From Terriglobia bacterium (GTDB lineage Bacteria > Acidobacteriota > Terriglobia > Terriglobales > Acidobacteriaceae): a stretch of DNA of 64,000 nt. The notes below the pieces were generated by a model. The model searched no databases. It worked only from the letters and a program-made list of their open reading frames with translations, and had not been told where the DNA came from. Positions 46,325 to 53,956 of the stretch are shown here, one piece after another (within the stretch, counting starts at the first letter, position 1; the number at the start of each line of letters is the position of its first letter). The translations under genes were made by a program, and so were the position numbers. The stretch is from NCBI GenBank assembly GCA_020073165.1, contig JAIQFP010000007.1:124001-188000 (forward strand), given 5' to 3'.

Positions 46325-46336
46325 GGCCCCATTGTA

Positions 46337-46353
46337 AGCGAATAAAAAGCGAA
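46337..46353 (-). promoter_or_regulatory. Direct repeat before lexA, possible LexA operator
   Basis: AGCGAA on the given strand occurs at 46337-46342 and 46348-46353, an 11-base period, so on the lexA strand it reads TTCGCT twice. One-helical-turn direct repeats at a lexA promoter could be a lineage-specific operator. No classical CTGT-N8-ACAG or GAAC-N4-GTTC box is visible there. Confidence 0.4.
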
Positions 46354-46406
46354 GTCAAGCGCCTCGAGCAGTTGCCCGCGGTCCGGCTTGCCCGCGCGGC
46401 CCGGAG

Positions 46407-46458
46407 GACGTAATCCCGAAGCCCCGCGCTTTCTCCAGCGGGGCGAGGGATCTTGCGT
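46407..46458. repeat. Dispersed intergenic repeat, family A (copy 3)
   Basis: GTAATCCCGAAGCCCCGCG, then CGGGGCGAGGGATCTTGCG, matches the copies near 9541 and 39607. It is non-coding and may end the lexA upstream region or act as a mobile repeat. Confidence 0.55.
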
Positions 46459-46612
46459 GCGGCGGCAAGACTTTGCGCGCACGAACCGTGAAATGACCAG
46501 TCAGCACCGGTTTTCGCCCGAATCTTTTTACTTAGTCTTAACATTTTCCCTCTTGCGAAAAACTCCAACTCATGTCATCTTCAGACATCTTCTCAAGAAA
46601 GGACGCCCGTTT

Positions 46613-46702
46613 ATGAAAAGCACAATTCTCCCCGTGCCGCGGACGCAAGGACCGGTAGACGGTCGACTGCGTTTCCGGGCGTCATCCGATCGCGCTAACT
46701 AA
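46613..46702 (+). CDS. Possible 29-residue peptide before the Y RNA
   Basis: ATG follows a GAAAGGA-type ribosome site, and the reading frame ends at TAA at 46700. The peptide is basic (MKSTILPVPR...). Strikingly, after this TAA the same frame stays open for 75 more codons to a TGA at 46928, across the Y RNA region. I do not know whether the peptide is made. It may be a leader peptide or noise. Confidence 0.35.
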   Translation: MKSTILPVPRTQGPVDGRLRFRASSDRAN

Positions 46703-46820
46703 GCCTCGGCGCTCCGAAACGCAGATTCAACCACAACTTCGCTGGGTGGCGTAGACCGCAGCTACTTCGACTGCTACTCGACCATGCTGCTGTCGCTTGT
46801 TCCCCCAGCACTAAACATCA

Positions 46821-46929
46821 CAGGGTCAGTGGCGATTGGCCACGGATACTTCTTAGGCGAAACAGCCTTCGGGCTGGGAGGTTCGAATCCTCATGGGCGC
46901 AAGCCCTTTCCGTGTCCGCATGTACCCTG
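46821..46929 (+). ncRNA. Candidate bacterial Y RNA (YrlA-type) with tRNA-like module
   Basis: The folded elements seen are as follows. The outer stem is CAGGGT (46821-46826) with ACCCTG (46924-46929). A hairpin GTGGC-gattg-GCCAC spans 46829-46843. An acceptor-like stem pairs CGGATAC (46843-46849) with GTGTCCG (46912-46918). The anticodon-arm position has CAGCC-TTCG-GGCTG (46863-46876). The T arm GAGG-TTCGAAT-CCTC (46878-46892) carries the canonical T loop. An extra hairpin is GGGC-GCAA-GCCC (46895-46906). Known bacterial Y RNAs pair the RNA ends for Ro60 binding and mimic tRNA in the rest. The gene lies on the same strand as, and 1.3 kb before, the Ro60 gene rsr, which strongly supports the call. 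The exact ends are approximate. Confidence 0.75.
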
Positions 46930-47011
46930 ACCAGAAAGTTCATTGGAGACACAGGCGCCCGTGGCAACGTGCGCCCACAACCGGGCAGATGCCCTTAGAT
47001 CGGAACCACGT

Positions 47012-47809
47012 ATGGATGTCTTGGAACGCGCATTCATGAAGATGGGCGCGCGGGTTAAGTTCGGCGCAGCGGCGCCGCGCTGGCTCGGAGGCCGGCGTGT
47101 GCTTACTGATCTTGCGCTGGACGTCCGTCGGGACCAGTGGGGAGAGTACTTTCTCATTTCACGCAATCCCGGCTCCGCGCCCGACTTGGTTGTACTTGAC
47201 GTTCAGCCCAAGGATCGCCATCTGGTGCTGATGAGCCGCGCGGGGCAGGAGAAGCATCGCTACCTGCTCGGTCATGACGAGCGCCACTGGTTTGTCGCCG
47301 GCATTCCCGAATCCACGCCGGTCAGTCGGGTCAGAGATGCCAAGCAAGCCCTGAAGCCCGAAGCGGTGCAGATCAGGGAGCGGGGTCTGCGTTCGAAGGA
47401 CTGCGAGCGCCGGAGCAATGCTGCTCGCATTCGCCAAGGCGAGTGGTTCTTCGTCGCTGCTCCGCAAGCGTCTGTGCCGGCGTGGAAGGTCCTGCGCAAC
47501 GAACCGCTGGTTCGTAGCCGGGGAGGGAAACCCCATATGTGCCAGGAACTCTTCCGGTTCGGCGGGGAAACAGTGTACGTCAGTCCAGGCGCTCCGAACG
47601 GTTTAACCGAGGTCGAGTACGCAGCGCTCTCGGACCAAGCGCTGCGGCGCTGGAACTGGCGCGTGATGACGCGCAATCCCACTGTCTACGCGCGGGGAAC
47701 GGTACGCCATCCCGATCACAAGACTGTGGTATTGGATGGGTGGCACGAGGTCCTGAGCAACACCGAACACTTGTCCTACGCCATGCGTGACATCGTGTTC
47801 TTGGACTAA
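47012..47809 (+). CDS. Rsr-linked conserved hypothetical protein
   Basis: 265 residues from an ATG 82 bp after the Y RNA. No domain is recognised with certainty. The protein mixes beta-strand segments (LVVLDVQPKDRHLVLMSR, HWFVAGIPE, GEWFFVAAP) and ends with RHPDHKTVVLDGWHEVL and YAMRDIVFLD. No signal peptide or membrane segment is seen. Its position between the Y RNA and rsr suggests a role in Ro60 RNP function, but that is inferred from location only. I have an impression of similar proteins beside TROVE genes, unverified. Confidence 0.65.
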   Translation: MDVLERAFMKMGARVKFGAAAPRWLGGRRVLTDLALDVRRDQWGEYFLISRNPGSAPDLVVLDVQPKDRHLVLMSRAGQEKHRYLLGHDERHWFVAGIPESTPVSRVRDAKQALKPEAVQIRERGLRSKDCERRSNAARIRQGEWFFVAAPQASVPAWKVLRNEPLVRSRGGKPHMCQELFRFGGETVYVSPGAPNGLTEVEYAALSDQALRRWNWRVMTRNPTVYARGTVRHPDHKTVVLDGWHEVLSNTEHLSYAMRDIVFLD

Positions 47810-47877
47810 CGATGACTTCACTTGTCCCTGGCTCAGGCCAGCCACTACGGCCACGCGCCGGTTAGAAAGTGCTTGTT

Positions 47878-48114
47878 ATGGATAACAATCAGATAGCCGA
47901 TGAGGGTGTACATCGCGACCTCCAATACGGCGCCAACGGCCATACCGCCGTGTTCTGCACCTTCGGCGGCGGGGTGCGTCCCGTCCAGATCGATGTGATG
48001 TACTGCACCGACTACCGTGACCGGAGCACGCCTCTTCGCCTGGTGCGCATTGGTTTCGTAGGGAAACACGCGGCTCTCGAGCCCGTCGCGGAAGTCGCAA
48101 CCGCGGAGCGCTGA
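47878..48114 (+). CDS. Small hypothetical protein in the Ro60 module
   Basis: 78 residues, about 70 bp after the preceding gene and about 125 bp before rsr. It starts MDNNQIADEGVHRDL and contains the beta-like stretch TAVFCTFGGGVRPVQIDVMY. No recognised domain and no strong ribosome site. Whether it is a real protein is uncertain, but the reading frame, spacing and same-strand position favour it. Confidence 0.5.
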   Translation: MDNNQIADEGVHRDLQYGANGHTAVFCTFGGGVRPVQIDVMYCTDYRDRSTPLRLVRIGFVGKHAALEPVAEVATAER

Positions 48115-48240
48115 CGTGCTCCGCGAGTTGTTTTTCCTACTTCGCCGGGGGACCGAGCATCGGAACAATACCGTCGTCGCCCGATTCCCCGGCAATATTT
48201 TGAATGCCAGCAGCTGGTAGCCAGCAGCAAGGAGCAGACT

Positions 48241-49545
48241 ATGTCTCGACTCAACACACTCAGCCTCGGCCCCCGCACCCACGAGGGTGCCCCTGCCCGC
48301 CACCTCTCGCCTGAGCTCCAGCTCCGGCGCTCGGTGCTCGCCTGCCTGCTCTGGGAGAGCCAGTTCTACGAGGACGGTGTCGAAATCTCCGGCCGCATCG
48401 CGGAACTCGTCCCCAAGGTCGCACCCGAGAAGGTCGCGGCTCTGGCCGTCGAGGCCCGCCAACAGATGAACCTGCGGCACGCGCCGCTGCTGCTGGTCCG
48501 CGAAATGGCTCGTCATGCGACCCATCGCCGTCTGGTGGCCGACACGCTCGCCACCGTCATCCAGCGTGCCGACGAGCTCGCCGAGTTCGTCGCCATCTAT
48601 TGGAAGGACGGGCGTGTCCCGCTCTCCGGCCAGGTCAAGAAGGGGCTGGCCGCGGCGTTCCCCAAATTCGACGAGTATCAGCTGGCGAAGTACGATCGCG
48701 GCGGGCCGATCAAGCTGCGCGACGTACTCTTTCTCTGCCACGCCAAGCCGCGGGATGCGGCCCAGGCCGGCGTGTGGAAGAAGCTGATCTGGGGTCGCAT
48801 GGCCACGCCCGACACCTGGGAGGTCGCACTCTCCTCGGGCGCCGACAAGCGCGAAGCCTGGCAGCGTCTGCTCGCCGAGAACAAGCTGGGAGCGCTGGCC
48901 CTGCTCCGCAACCTGCGCAACATGAAAGAAGCAGGGGTGGAGGAAGATCTAGTGCTCTCAGCCCTGCGCTCCATGAAGACGCAGCGCGTGCTCCCGTTCC
49001 GTTTTCTTGCTGCGGCCCGTTACGCGCCCCAGTGGGAGGAAGCGCTCGAGCACGCCATGCTGGCTTGCGTCGCCAGCCAGGAGAAGCTCCCCGGCAAGAC
49101 CATCGTGCTGGTAGATGTTTCCGGCTCGATGACCGCGCCGCTCTCCCGCCGGTCCGAGATGCAGCGCACCGACGCGGCTTATGGTCTAGCCGTATTGCTG
49201 CGTGAGATCGGCGAGAAGGTTGCGGTGTTTTCCTTCTCGAACGCTCTGGCCGAGGTGCCAGCGCGGCGCGGCTTTGCCCTGCGCGACGCCATCGATGCCT
49301 CTCAGCCGCATGGCGCTACGTATCTCGGCAAGGCGGTCGAGGAGCTGAACCAGAACGAACCCTGCGATCGCCTGATCGTTATCACCGACGAGCAGGCCCA
49401 TGACACCGTGCCCGCGCCGTGCGGCAAGGGCTACGTGCTCAACGTAGCCAGCTACAAGAACGGAGTCGGCTACGGCAAGTGGACCCACATCGACGGCTGG
49501 AGCGAGTCGGTGGTCGATTACATCCGCATGCTGGAGACCACCTAG
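48241..49545 (+). CDS. rsr: Rsr, bacterial Ro60-type TROVE domain RNA-binding protein
   Basis: 434 residues. The N-terminal TROVE segment is helical repeats (about 30-280). The C-terminal von Willebrand A domain carries the MIDAS motif VLVDVSGSM. Ro60 proteins form a ring that holds misfolded RNA ends and Y RNAs and works with exoribonucleases such as PNPase. The start has an AAGGAG ribosome site. With the tRNA-like RNA upstream this gives a complete Ro60-Y RNA module. RtcA, RtcB and RtcR are not seen in the window. Confidence 0.93.
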   Translation: MSRLNTLSLGPRTHEGAPARHLSPELQLRRSVLACLLWESQFYEDGVEISGRIAELVPKVAPEKVAALAVEARQQMNLRHAPLLLVREMARHATHRRLVADTLATVIQRADELAEFVAIYWKDGRVPLSGQVKKGLAAAFPKFDEYQLAKYDRGGPIKLRDVLFLCHAKPRDAAQAGVWKKLIWGRMATPDTWEVALSSGADKREAWQRLLAENKLGALALLRNLRNMKEAGVEEDLVLSALRSMKTQRVLPFRFLAAARYAPQWEEALEHAMLACVASQEKLPGKTIVLVDVSGSMTAPLSRRSEMQRTDAAYGLAVLLREIGEKVAVFSFSNALAEVPARRGFALRDAIDASQPHGATYLGKAVEELNQNEPCDRLIVITDEQAHDTVPAPCGKGYVLNVASYKNGVGYGKWTHIDGWSESVVDYIRMLETT

Positions 49546-49662
49546 TGCCGAGGCCCGGGCATCAGGCGCCGTGTGATCTCGCTCACGATGCCAGGTGACG
49601 CCAGACACCATCGGGAACCGGCCGATGGCGCAACAATGGGCCTCACTGCCATTCATTCCAGA

Positions 49663-49698
49663 GGCCCCGCGCTGAAAGAAGCTGGGAGACGCGGGGCC
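49663..49698 (+). terminator. Hairpin after rsr, possible terminator
   Basis: GGCCCCGCG (49663-49671) pairs with CGCGGGGCC (49690-49698) across an 18-base loop, followed by CATCTTTCG. It lies 118 bp past the rsr stop. The T tract is weak. Confidence 0.45.
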
Positions 49699-49829
49699 CA
49701 TCTTTCGCCCCCCGCTTTGCGGGAAGACAAGACGAGCAAAGGGCTTAGCATGGTAACCTCACGGAAGGACAGGGTGGCGTGCGGGATTCGGCACTTGACG
49801 CGCGTCAGGGTTAAGGATAGATATCAGTC

Positions 49830-50690
49830 ATGAGAAGAGGGCGCGCCTCAATCGCCGCCCATGCGATTACTGGAGGCGCTGGAAGCATAGACGTGAGTTC
49901 GAAAACTCCGCCGAAGGCCCGCTTCATTCCCCATGAAGAGATCCCTTCCCCCCTCCCCATCTGCTGTGAACCATTGGCTCTGCTGGAATTGGCCACGCTG
50001 CGGCTCTCGCCGATTTACTACGGCATGGGGGTTCCTGCCGGAGATGGAACGGCGGCTGTCATCGTCCCAGGTTTCTTGGGGATGGATCTAACCCTCTTTG
50101 AACTCCACGCCTGGCTCGCCCGTATCGGCTACCATCCGTACTTTTCCGGTATGGGTTTTGCCGCCGACTGCCCCAACCTGATGGCGCAGCAACTGGCAGA
50201 GACTATCGACCGCGCGTACACAGAAACAGGACATCGGGTGCATTTGGTGGGGCATAGCCTGGGCGGGATCTTCGCCCGTTCCGCGGCCGTCCGCATGCCG
50301 GACCGCATCGCTTCCGTCACCACCTTGGGCTCTCCTTTCCGGGGCCTCGTCGCGCATGGACTCGTGCTCTCTCTGGCCAGCCTGGTGCGCCGCCGGATCC
50401 GCCGGCGGTACCGGAACCCGCCGGAGGGATGCGCGACCAGTCGGTGCTCGTGCGCGTTCGGGCGCTCTCTCGGCCGGAAATGGCCGCGATCGGTCGCTCA
50501 AACCGCCATCTATACCCGTGACGACGGGATCGTTGACTGGCGCTACTGTCTGACCGGTGACCCGAGCGTGGACGTGGAGGTCGGCGGGACGCACCTCGGC
50601 CTTATCTTCAACTCGAATACCTACCTGCACATTGCAGAGCGCCTGGCCACCCGTTCCGGAAAACGCGCCTCCAAACACACCCGGTCCTAA
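49830..50690 (+). CDS. Alpha/beta-hydrolase, lipase-like
   Basis: 286 residues. The nucleophile elbow GHSLGG (Ser near residue 142), a later Asp in YTRDDGIVDW and a His in VGGTHLGLIF give the catalytic triad of lipases and esterases. The first 60 residues, with no clear signal peptide, may be a helper segment. It is likely an esterase, lipase or acyltransferase of unknown substrate. It stands alone after rsr. Confidence 0.82.
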   Translation: MRRGRASIAAHAITGGAGSIDVSSKTPPKARFIPHEEIPSPLPICCEPLALLELATLRLSPIYYGMGVPAGDGTAAVIVPGFLGMDLTLFELHAWLARIGYHPYFSGMGFAADCPNLMAQQLAETIDRAYTETGHRVHLVGHSLGGIFARSAAVRMPDRIASVTTLGSPFRGLVAHGLVLSLASLVRRRIRRRYRNPPEGCATSRCSCAFGRSLGRKWPRSVAQTAIYTRDDGIVDWRYCLTGDPSVDVEVGGTHLGLIFNSNTYLHIAERLATRSGKRASKHTRS

Positions 50691-50921
50691 GTCGGACTTG
50701 TCCACCGTCGGGCCCATTCAAGTCTGATTCAAACTGCAACACTGTGCCCGGGAATGGGAAGATTTGACAATCTTTTTGCAATTCTCCGGCGACTTCCGGG
50801 GAGGAATCGTCGCAGAATAGACAGGCCATTTCAGACTTCCCTTGCCACCTCCGCGGAGTTGGGACGGATGGCGCACTGAGATGCATGTGGCCGGTTCGAC
50901 CGCGGCCCGGAGGAACCCGGA

Positions 50922-51176
50922 ATGAGTGACACCAGCCAATATTGCTGGGTAGTGCTATGCAAGAACCACAGGTTCCACAATCGGCAGAACCTGTTCTCTG
51001 GCCATCGTATCCCCCTTGGTGAAACCGACGCCTTCATGCCTCCGCCGGCGCTGAGCGGCGGCTTGCAGGTGCGCTGCGATGACTGCGGGCAGCAGCACTC
51101 CTACCAGGCCAAGGATGTGCTGAGAACCCAGTTGGAGTTGCCTCCCTCGTTCGCGCCCCATCCCCTGTTTCGGTAG
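50922..51176 (+). CDS. Small zinc-ribbon-like hypothetical protein
   Basis: 84 residues with a GGAGGAAC ribosome site. The cysteines in VVLCKN and RCDDCG, with His residues around NHRFHN, could bind one zinc ion. No domain name applies; it could be a small adaptor or DNA-binding protein. The ribosome site supports that it is real. Confidence 0.55.
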   Translation: MSDTSQYCWVVLCKNHRFHNRQNLFSGHRIPLGETDAFMPPPALSGGLQVRCDDCGQQHSYQAKDVLRTQLELPPSFAPHPLFR

Positions 51177-51213
51177 TCAGCTGCCACGCCGCAAGCGCAC
51201 CGATTCGTATATC

Positions 51214-51495
51214 ATGCCGCCAATGGCTCTCCACGAACTCCACCCTTTGTGCGATGCTGAGATCGCCCAACTCCCCGAAAAGCCGGGAGTGTTCGTTCTC
51301 TTTCAGATTGAAGTTGCAGTGCATGCCGATCAGGCTGCAAATCTCCGCAAGGCATTACGCACAGCCAAAGCGAGCTTTCCCAGCGCCAGCCACTTCTCCG
51401 TGGAAACGCTGGCCCCGCGTGCCCTGGCTCCCCGGGTGCAGCAATTGAGGAAACAACTCCGGCTGGTGCGGACCGCATCCTTCGTCGGACGCTGA
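51214..51495 (+). CDS. Small protein resembling the start of a GIY-YIG nuclease
   Basis: 93 residues. LPEKPGVFVLFQIEVAVHAD resembles the first strand of GIY-YIG domains in UvrC-like proteins, but the rest of the catalytic residues is missing. It may be a truncated relic or a different short protein. The start is uncertain (ATG at 51214, or one at 51223). Confidence 0.45.
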   Translation: MPPMALHELHPLCDAEIAQLPEKPGVFVLFQIEVAVHADQAANLRKALRTAKASFPSASHFSVETLAPRALAPRVQQLRKQLRLVRTASFVGR

Positions 51496-51674
51496 AACCG
51501 TCGGAAAGCTCCCCCATCAGAAATAGGAGTCTGGCCCTCATGGTCCCCCACGCCAGCCTCCGTTGACGGCCCGGGAGCCGGCTGGCACAATAGCCCTCCG
51601 CCACGCAGCGCGCCCACGAAGCCTTTGGCTGGATGCGGCATCAAACGAAAGGTTCAGATACTCGAGGGGGAATC

Positions 51675-52352
51675 ATGAGAACACTACACACAGTGCTGAT
51701 CGTCTGCTTGGGGACATTCATGCTGGCTGCTGTCGCCATGGGGCAAGCCAGCAAAGACGGGGTCATCACCATCAACGGCGGCCGAACTACGGTGTACATG
51801 AAGCCGCCGTCGCCGGTTGTAGCGCCGGCGCAGCCGCCCTCCGCAGACCTGGTTACCATCTACAGCAATTTGGGAACGGGCAGCAATGTATACAACGCCA
51901 TTGCAGGCTCCGGCGTTCTGGGAAGGCAGGTGCCCGGGCAGCCGCGGCCGGAATGGCTCGCCAACGGTTTCACCCCCACCGCTGATCACACCGTCACTGA
52001 AATCCAGGTGGGAGTGACTTATGTCAGCGGCGACAATGAAATGGTGTTGAGTCTGAATGAAGACAACGGAGGAGTACCCGGGAAGGTCCTTCACACCTGG
52101 CACTTCGCCAACCTGTCGGCTTTTGGAACCTGCTGCACTCTACAAACCGCCCGCTTGAAAACCGGGATCCCCGTGAAGAAGGACACCCTCTACTGGGTGC
52201 TGGTACGCACCTCCAGACAGGGAGTAGACACCTGGGACGTCTGGAACAACAATATCAGCGATTTTCAGGGCTCGTTCTCCAATAACACTGGCCAGGGCTG
52301 GAACCAGAAGAGCATTCAGGAACTGGGCGCCTTCGGGGTTTTTGGGCAGTAG
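51675..52352 (+). CDS. Secreted hypothetical protein, jelly-roll type
   Basis: 225 residues with a signal peptide (VLIVCLGTFMLAAVAMGQA). The C-terminal 160 residues show a beta-sandwich pattern (ADHTVTEIQVGVTYVSGDNE, TLYWVLVRTSRQGVDTWDV) seen in choice-of-anchor proteins of extracellular type. It is probably exported and surface-associated. A GAGGGGGAA ribosome site precedes the start. It stands alone and is convergent with the next gene. Confidence 0.7.
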   Translation: MRTLHTVLIVCLGTFMLAAVAMGQASKDGVITINGGRTTVYMKPPSPVVAPAQPPSADLVTIYSNLGTGSNVYNAIAGSGVLGRQVPGQPRPEWLANGFTPTADHTVTEIQVGVTYVSGDNEMVLSLNEDNGGVPGKVLHTWHFANLSAFGTCCTLQTARLKTGIPVKKDTLYWVLVRTSRQGVDTWDVWNNNISDFQGSFSNNTGQGWNQKSIQELGAFGVFGQ

Positions 52353-52371
52353 CCTGGGATGGCTCCTGCCC

Positions 52372-53703
52372 CTATCCCGCTGGCGAGTTCGAGACCTCAC
52401 ACCTACTGCAGCGCATACAAGTTCCCATCCATGCTGCCGAAGTAGACCACACCCTTGTCAACCACGGGGGCGAGGACATGATGGCCCCAATTGAGATGAA
52501 CCGGTAGAAGTCAACGTACATGTCCTCGAAGTCGCCAAAGATCGGCGCGAAGGCATCCTGGTTCAGGCTTCCGTCAGGATTCAGGATCTTTAGCGTGTCT
52601 TTCTTCGCAGCCTCGGTCTGGAATTCCCAGGCGAGCTTGCCGGACTTGGCGTCGATTGCGTAGAGCTTGCCGTTGTGATCGCCGACGTAGGCGAGGTCGC
52701 CCGCCAGTGCAGCCGAGGAAAACATGTAAGCCTTGGCATCGAAGTTGAAACGCAGCCGCCCCGTCTTGGCGTCAAGCGCCATAAAGCGCGCACTGTCGGA
52801 GGTGCCCACGTACACCACGCCATCGCGCACCGCAGGCGTGCCGTTCACCCACGACTTGCTGGTGGGATAATCCCACTTCTTGCGGCCGGTAGCGGCGTCC
52901 ACCGCATAGACGTGGGCGTCACGGCATCCCACGTACACGACCCCGTCTACCACTGCCGGTGAGGATTGAAAGCCAACTTGGTTGTGAATGACCGGATCCT
53001 CACCGGTTTTCAGCGACCACTTTTCCTGCCCCGTTTCGGCATCGATGGCATACAGATAGCTGTCCCAGCTGCCGATGTAAACGGTGTTGTTGTAGATGGC
53101 CGGAGAGGCATGCACGACATCCTTGGTCGGAAACTTCCACTGCAGCAAGCCGCTCTGTGCGTCGACCGCATAGACGTTGCCGTCACCGCTGCCAAAATAC
53201 ACTTTGCCGTTTGCCACCGCCGGCGAGGACAGCCAGACGTCCCAGGCATCAGGCACGGTCTGGGCTGCGGACGGGTATCCGTGAAGGTTCTTGGCTTCGA
53301 ATTTCCTCTCGTATTCGGTAGCAAATGCCCACTTGATCTTGCCGGTCGCGGTATCGATGGCAGCGAGAGCACCGCTGGAAGAAACAAAGTAGAGCGTCCC
53401 GCCAGCCACCGCCGGAGAGGAGGCAATCGGCATCCGTGACTTGAACTTCCACTTCTCCTTACCCGTCTCCTGGTCGATGGCGTAGAGATAGGTATCCATG
53501 CTGGCGATGTAGACGACGCCATCTGCCACGGCAGGCGAGGCTACAATCGGGCCCCCGCTTTTGAAGGTCCACTTCACGCCGTTCAGCTGTCTCGGCCCCG
53601 GCGATTCATACACGCCGGTGCGAGCCACGTTGCCGTGGAAGGTGGCTTGGGCCATTGCACTGCTTGTGCCGAGCACTAGAAAAAGAACCAAAACTCGCGT
53701 CAT
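52372..53703 (-). CDS. PQQ-like beta-propeller protein with C-terminal frameshift
   Basis: 443 residues as read. A signal peptide (VLVLFLVLGTSSAMA) is followed by repeated blades (AVADGVVYIASMDTYLYAID, AIYNNTVYIGSWDSYLYAID), a classic PQQ-like propeller. The last 30 residues, after about residue 405, lose this pattern. Shifting the frame by one near the five-G run at 52466-52470 restores a blade (VVYFGSMDGNLYAL) ending at TAG 52404-52406. Either the copy is frameshifted or a base is missing. It may assemble proteins or bind ligands; enzyme activity is unproven. Confidence 0.75.
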   Translation of the reverse strand: MTRVLVLFLVLGTSSAMAQATFHGNVARTGVYESPGPRQLNGVKWTFKSGGPIVASPAVADGVVYIASMDTYLYAIDQETGKEKWKFKSRMPIASSPAVAGGTLYFVSSSGALAAIDTATGKIKWAFATEYERKFEAKNLHGYPSAAQTVPDAWDVWLSSPAVANGKVYFGSGDGNVYAVDAQSGLLQWKFPTKDVVHASPAIYNNTVYIGSWDSYLYAIDAETGQEKWSLKTGEDPVIHNQVGFQSSPAVVDGVVYVGCRDAHVYAVDAATGRKKWDYPTSKSWVNGTPAVRDGVVYVGTSDSARFMALDAKTGRLRFNFDAKAYMFSSAALAGDLAYVGDHNGKLYAIDAKSGKLAWEFQTEAAKKDTLKILNPDGSLNQDAFAPIFGDFEDMYVDFYRFISIGAIMSSPPWLTRVWSTSAAWMGTCMRCSRCEVSNSPAG

Positions 53704-53956
53704 CGGGCGTTTCTCCGGTGTTGGAACCGCCACATCGATTGCGGATTCGTGCTTCCGCACGCAGCTCATGGGCTGGTCATGTATCTGACGTGGTGAAGAG
53801 GTTCTCGTTAGCGGGACGCGTGGACGCGCATTGAGATTCATGCAGCCGGCTTTGCGGCCTCCGCGGTGGAACGTCCCACACGGAATGCGATACACTGCGG
53901 AGTCTTCCCGCAGCCGGTGTAAGCCACCGTGCTACCTTTTTCGGACAGCATCCAAC

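Noticed and set aside
46863-46906. A complete functional tRNA at this site
   Set aside because: The T arm is canonical, but the anticodon position is a UUCG tetraloop, the D arm is not clear and an extra GNRA hairpin is inserted. It is better read as a tRNA-like part of a Y RNA.
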